A stretch of 5,726 nucleotides of DNA from contig CAISZB010000578.1 in assembly GCA_903889845.1 (NCBI GenBank), forward strand, positions 1 to 5,726, read 5' to 3'. Shown piece by piece: positions 5,578 through 5,726 of the stretch (positions within the stretch are counted from its first letter, which is position 1; each line of letters begins with the position of its first letter). The position numbers and the translations under genes were made by a program. The notes under the pieces are model-generated. The model did no database searches. It had not been told where the DNA came from and saw only the letters and a list, made by a program, of their open reading frames with translations. The DNA is from an uncultured Verrucomicrobium sp. GTDB taxonomy: Bacteria; Verrucomicrobiota; Verrucomicrobiia; Methylacidiphilales; GAS474.

Positions 5578-5590
5578 GCGATATTATCGC
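5578..5590. promoter_or_regulatory. Palindrome with -10-like box at the tlyA start
   Basis: GCGATA and TATCGC flank one base, three nt upstream of the tlyA GTG. On the minus strand it includes GATAAT (5588-5583, 5 of 6 to consensus). If used, transcription would begin within a few bases of the start codon. No good -35 is seen at 16-18 nt, where the DNA reads CCCTCG and similar. Confidence 0.3.
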
Positions 5591-5637
5591 GGGGAAGGGC
5601 GTTGGCGAGGGCGAAGCCGCAGGGGGCGCGAAGTTAT

Positions 5638-5686
5638 GGGTACAGCCCTTCGGGACCGGGTACAATCGCTTCGCTTCCCTGTACAG
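5638..5686. repeat. Three GTACA boxes at 20- and 21-bp steps upstream of tlyA
   Basis: On the plus strand GGGTACA (5638-5644), GGGTACA (5658-5664) and CTGTACA (5679-5685) recur, with GTAC at 5640, 5660 and 5681. The first two copies also share a following CTTCG with a one-base shift. The third is within the palindrome CTGTACAG. The spacing of about two helical turns suits a row of regulator sites, or this may be a fragment of a dispersed intergenic repeat. The surrounding 5575-5726 stretch shows no credible gene. Confidence 0.35.
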
Positions 5687-5726
5687 CTGGAGGCGACCCG
5701 CGCGTTTGAACGAATGGAGGGCGTGC

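Noticed and set aside
4976..5665. Minus-strand frame overlapping tlyA and reaching into its upstream DNA
   Set aside because: Its product is Arg/Gly/Pro-rich out-of-frame translation; tlyA in the overlapping frame has the full S4 and methyltransferase motifs.

Overview
This 5.7-kb window comes from a GC-rich bacterial chromosome. All seven recognisable protein genes lie on the minus strand, so the text reads right to left. The gene content (TlyA, NAD kinase, a PtsN-type IIA protein, and a Rieske/cytochrome b module beside CydA-like membrane proteins) fits a free-living respiring bacterium. A Verrucomicrobia/Planctomycetes-type or other deep-branching Gram-negative lineage is possible, but that is an impression and not a demonstrated assignment. 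Only the Rieske gene has a strong Shine-Dalgarno sequence.

Right part (about 5726 to 3209): a 152-nt non-coding stretch with GTACA repeats and a small palindrome leads into tlyA (rRNA 2'-O-methyltransferase, GTG start). After 74 nt comes nadK (NAD kinase). About 150 nt of regulatory-looking DNA follows (promoter-like boxes, inverted repeats, a possible 23-codon leader frame), then a stand-alone PTS IIA-domain protein of the PtsN type. These are housekeeping or regulatory genes.

Middle gap (3208 to 3029): 180 nt without a credible gene. It contains a perfect 7+3+7 inverted repeat about 40 nt upstream of the next gene and is the likely control region of the respiratory operon.

Left part (3028 to 1): a tightly packed respiratory operon. 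Its order is a nine-helix membrane protein with a CydA-like N-terminus, an 8-nt overlap, a Rieske 2Fe-2S protein, a 29-nt overlap, a single-chain b6/subunit-IV-type cytochrome b, a 27-nt gap, and then the start of a second CydA-like membrane protein that runs off the window. The Rieske protein and cytochrome b form the core of a quinol-oxidising bc-type complex. The two flanking proteins share an N-terminal LHxxxxHxxIGG motif with each other. By recalled sequence, its first His aligns with the haem b595 ligand region of cytochrome bd subunit I. No cytochrome c1 or c gene is visible, so the electron acceptor side is either outside the window or replaced by the bd-like partners. This non-canonical bc/bd-like association is the most interesting content. 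Its key residues depart from the textbook: Tyr where cytochrome b6 has its haem-c Cys, Gly where high-potential Rieske proteins have Ser, and Met where CydA has its haem b558 His.
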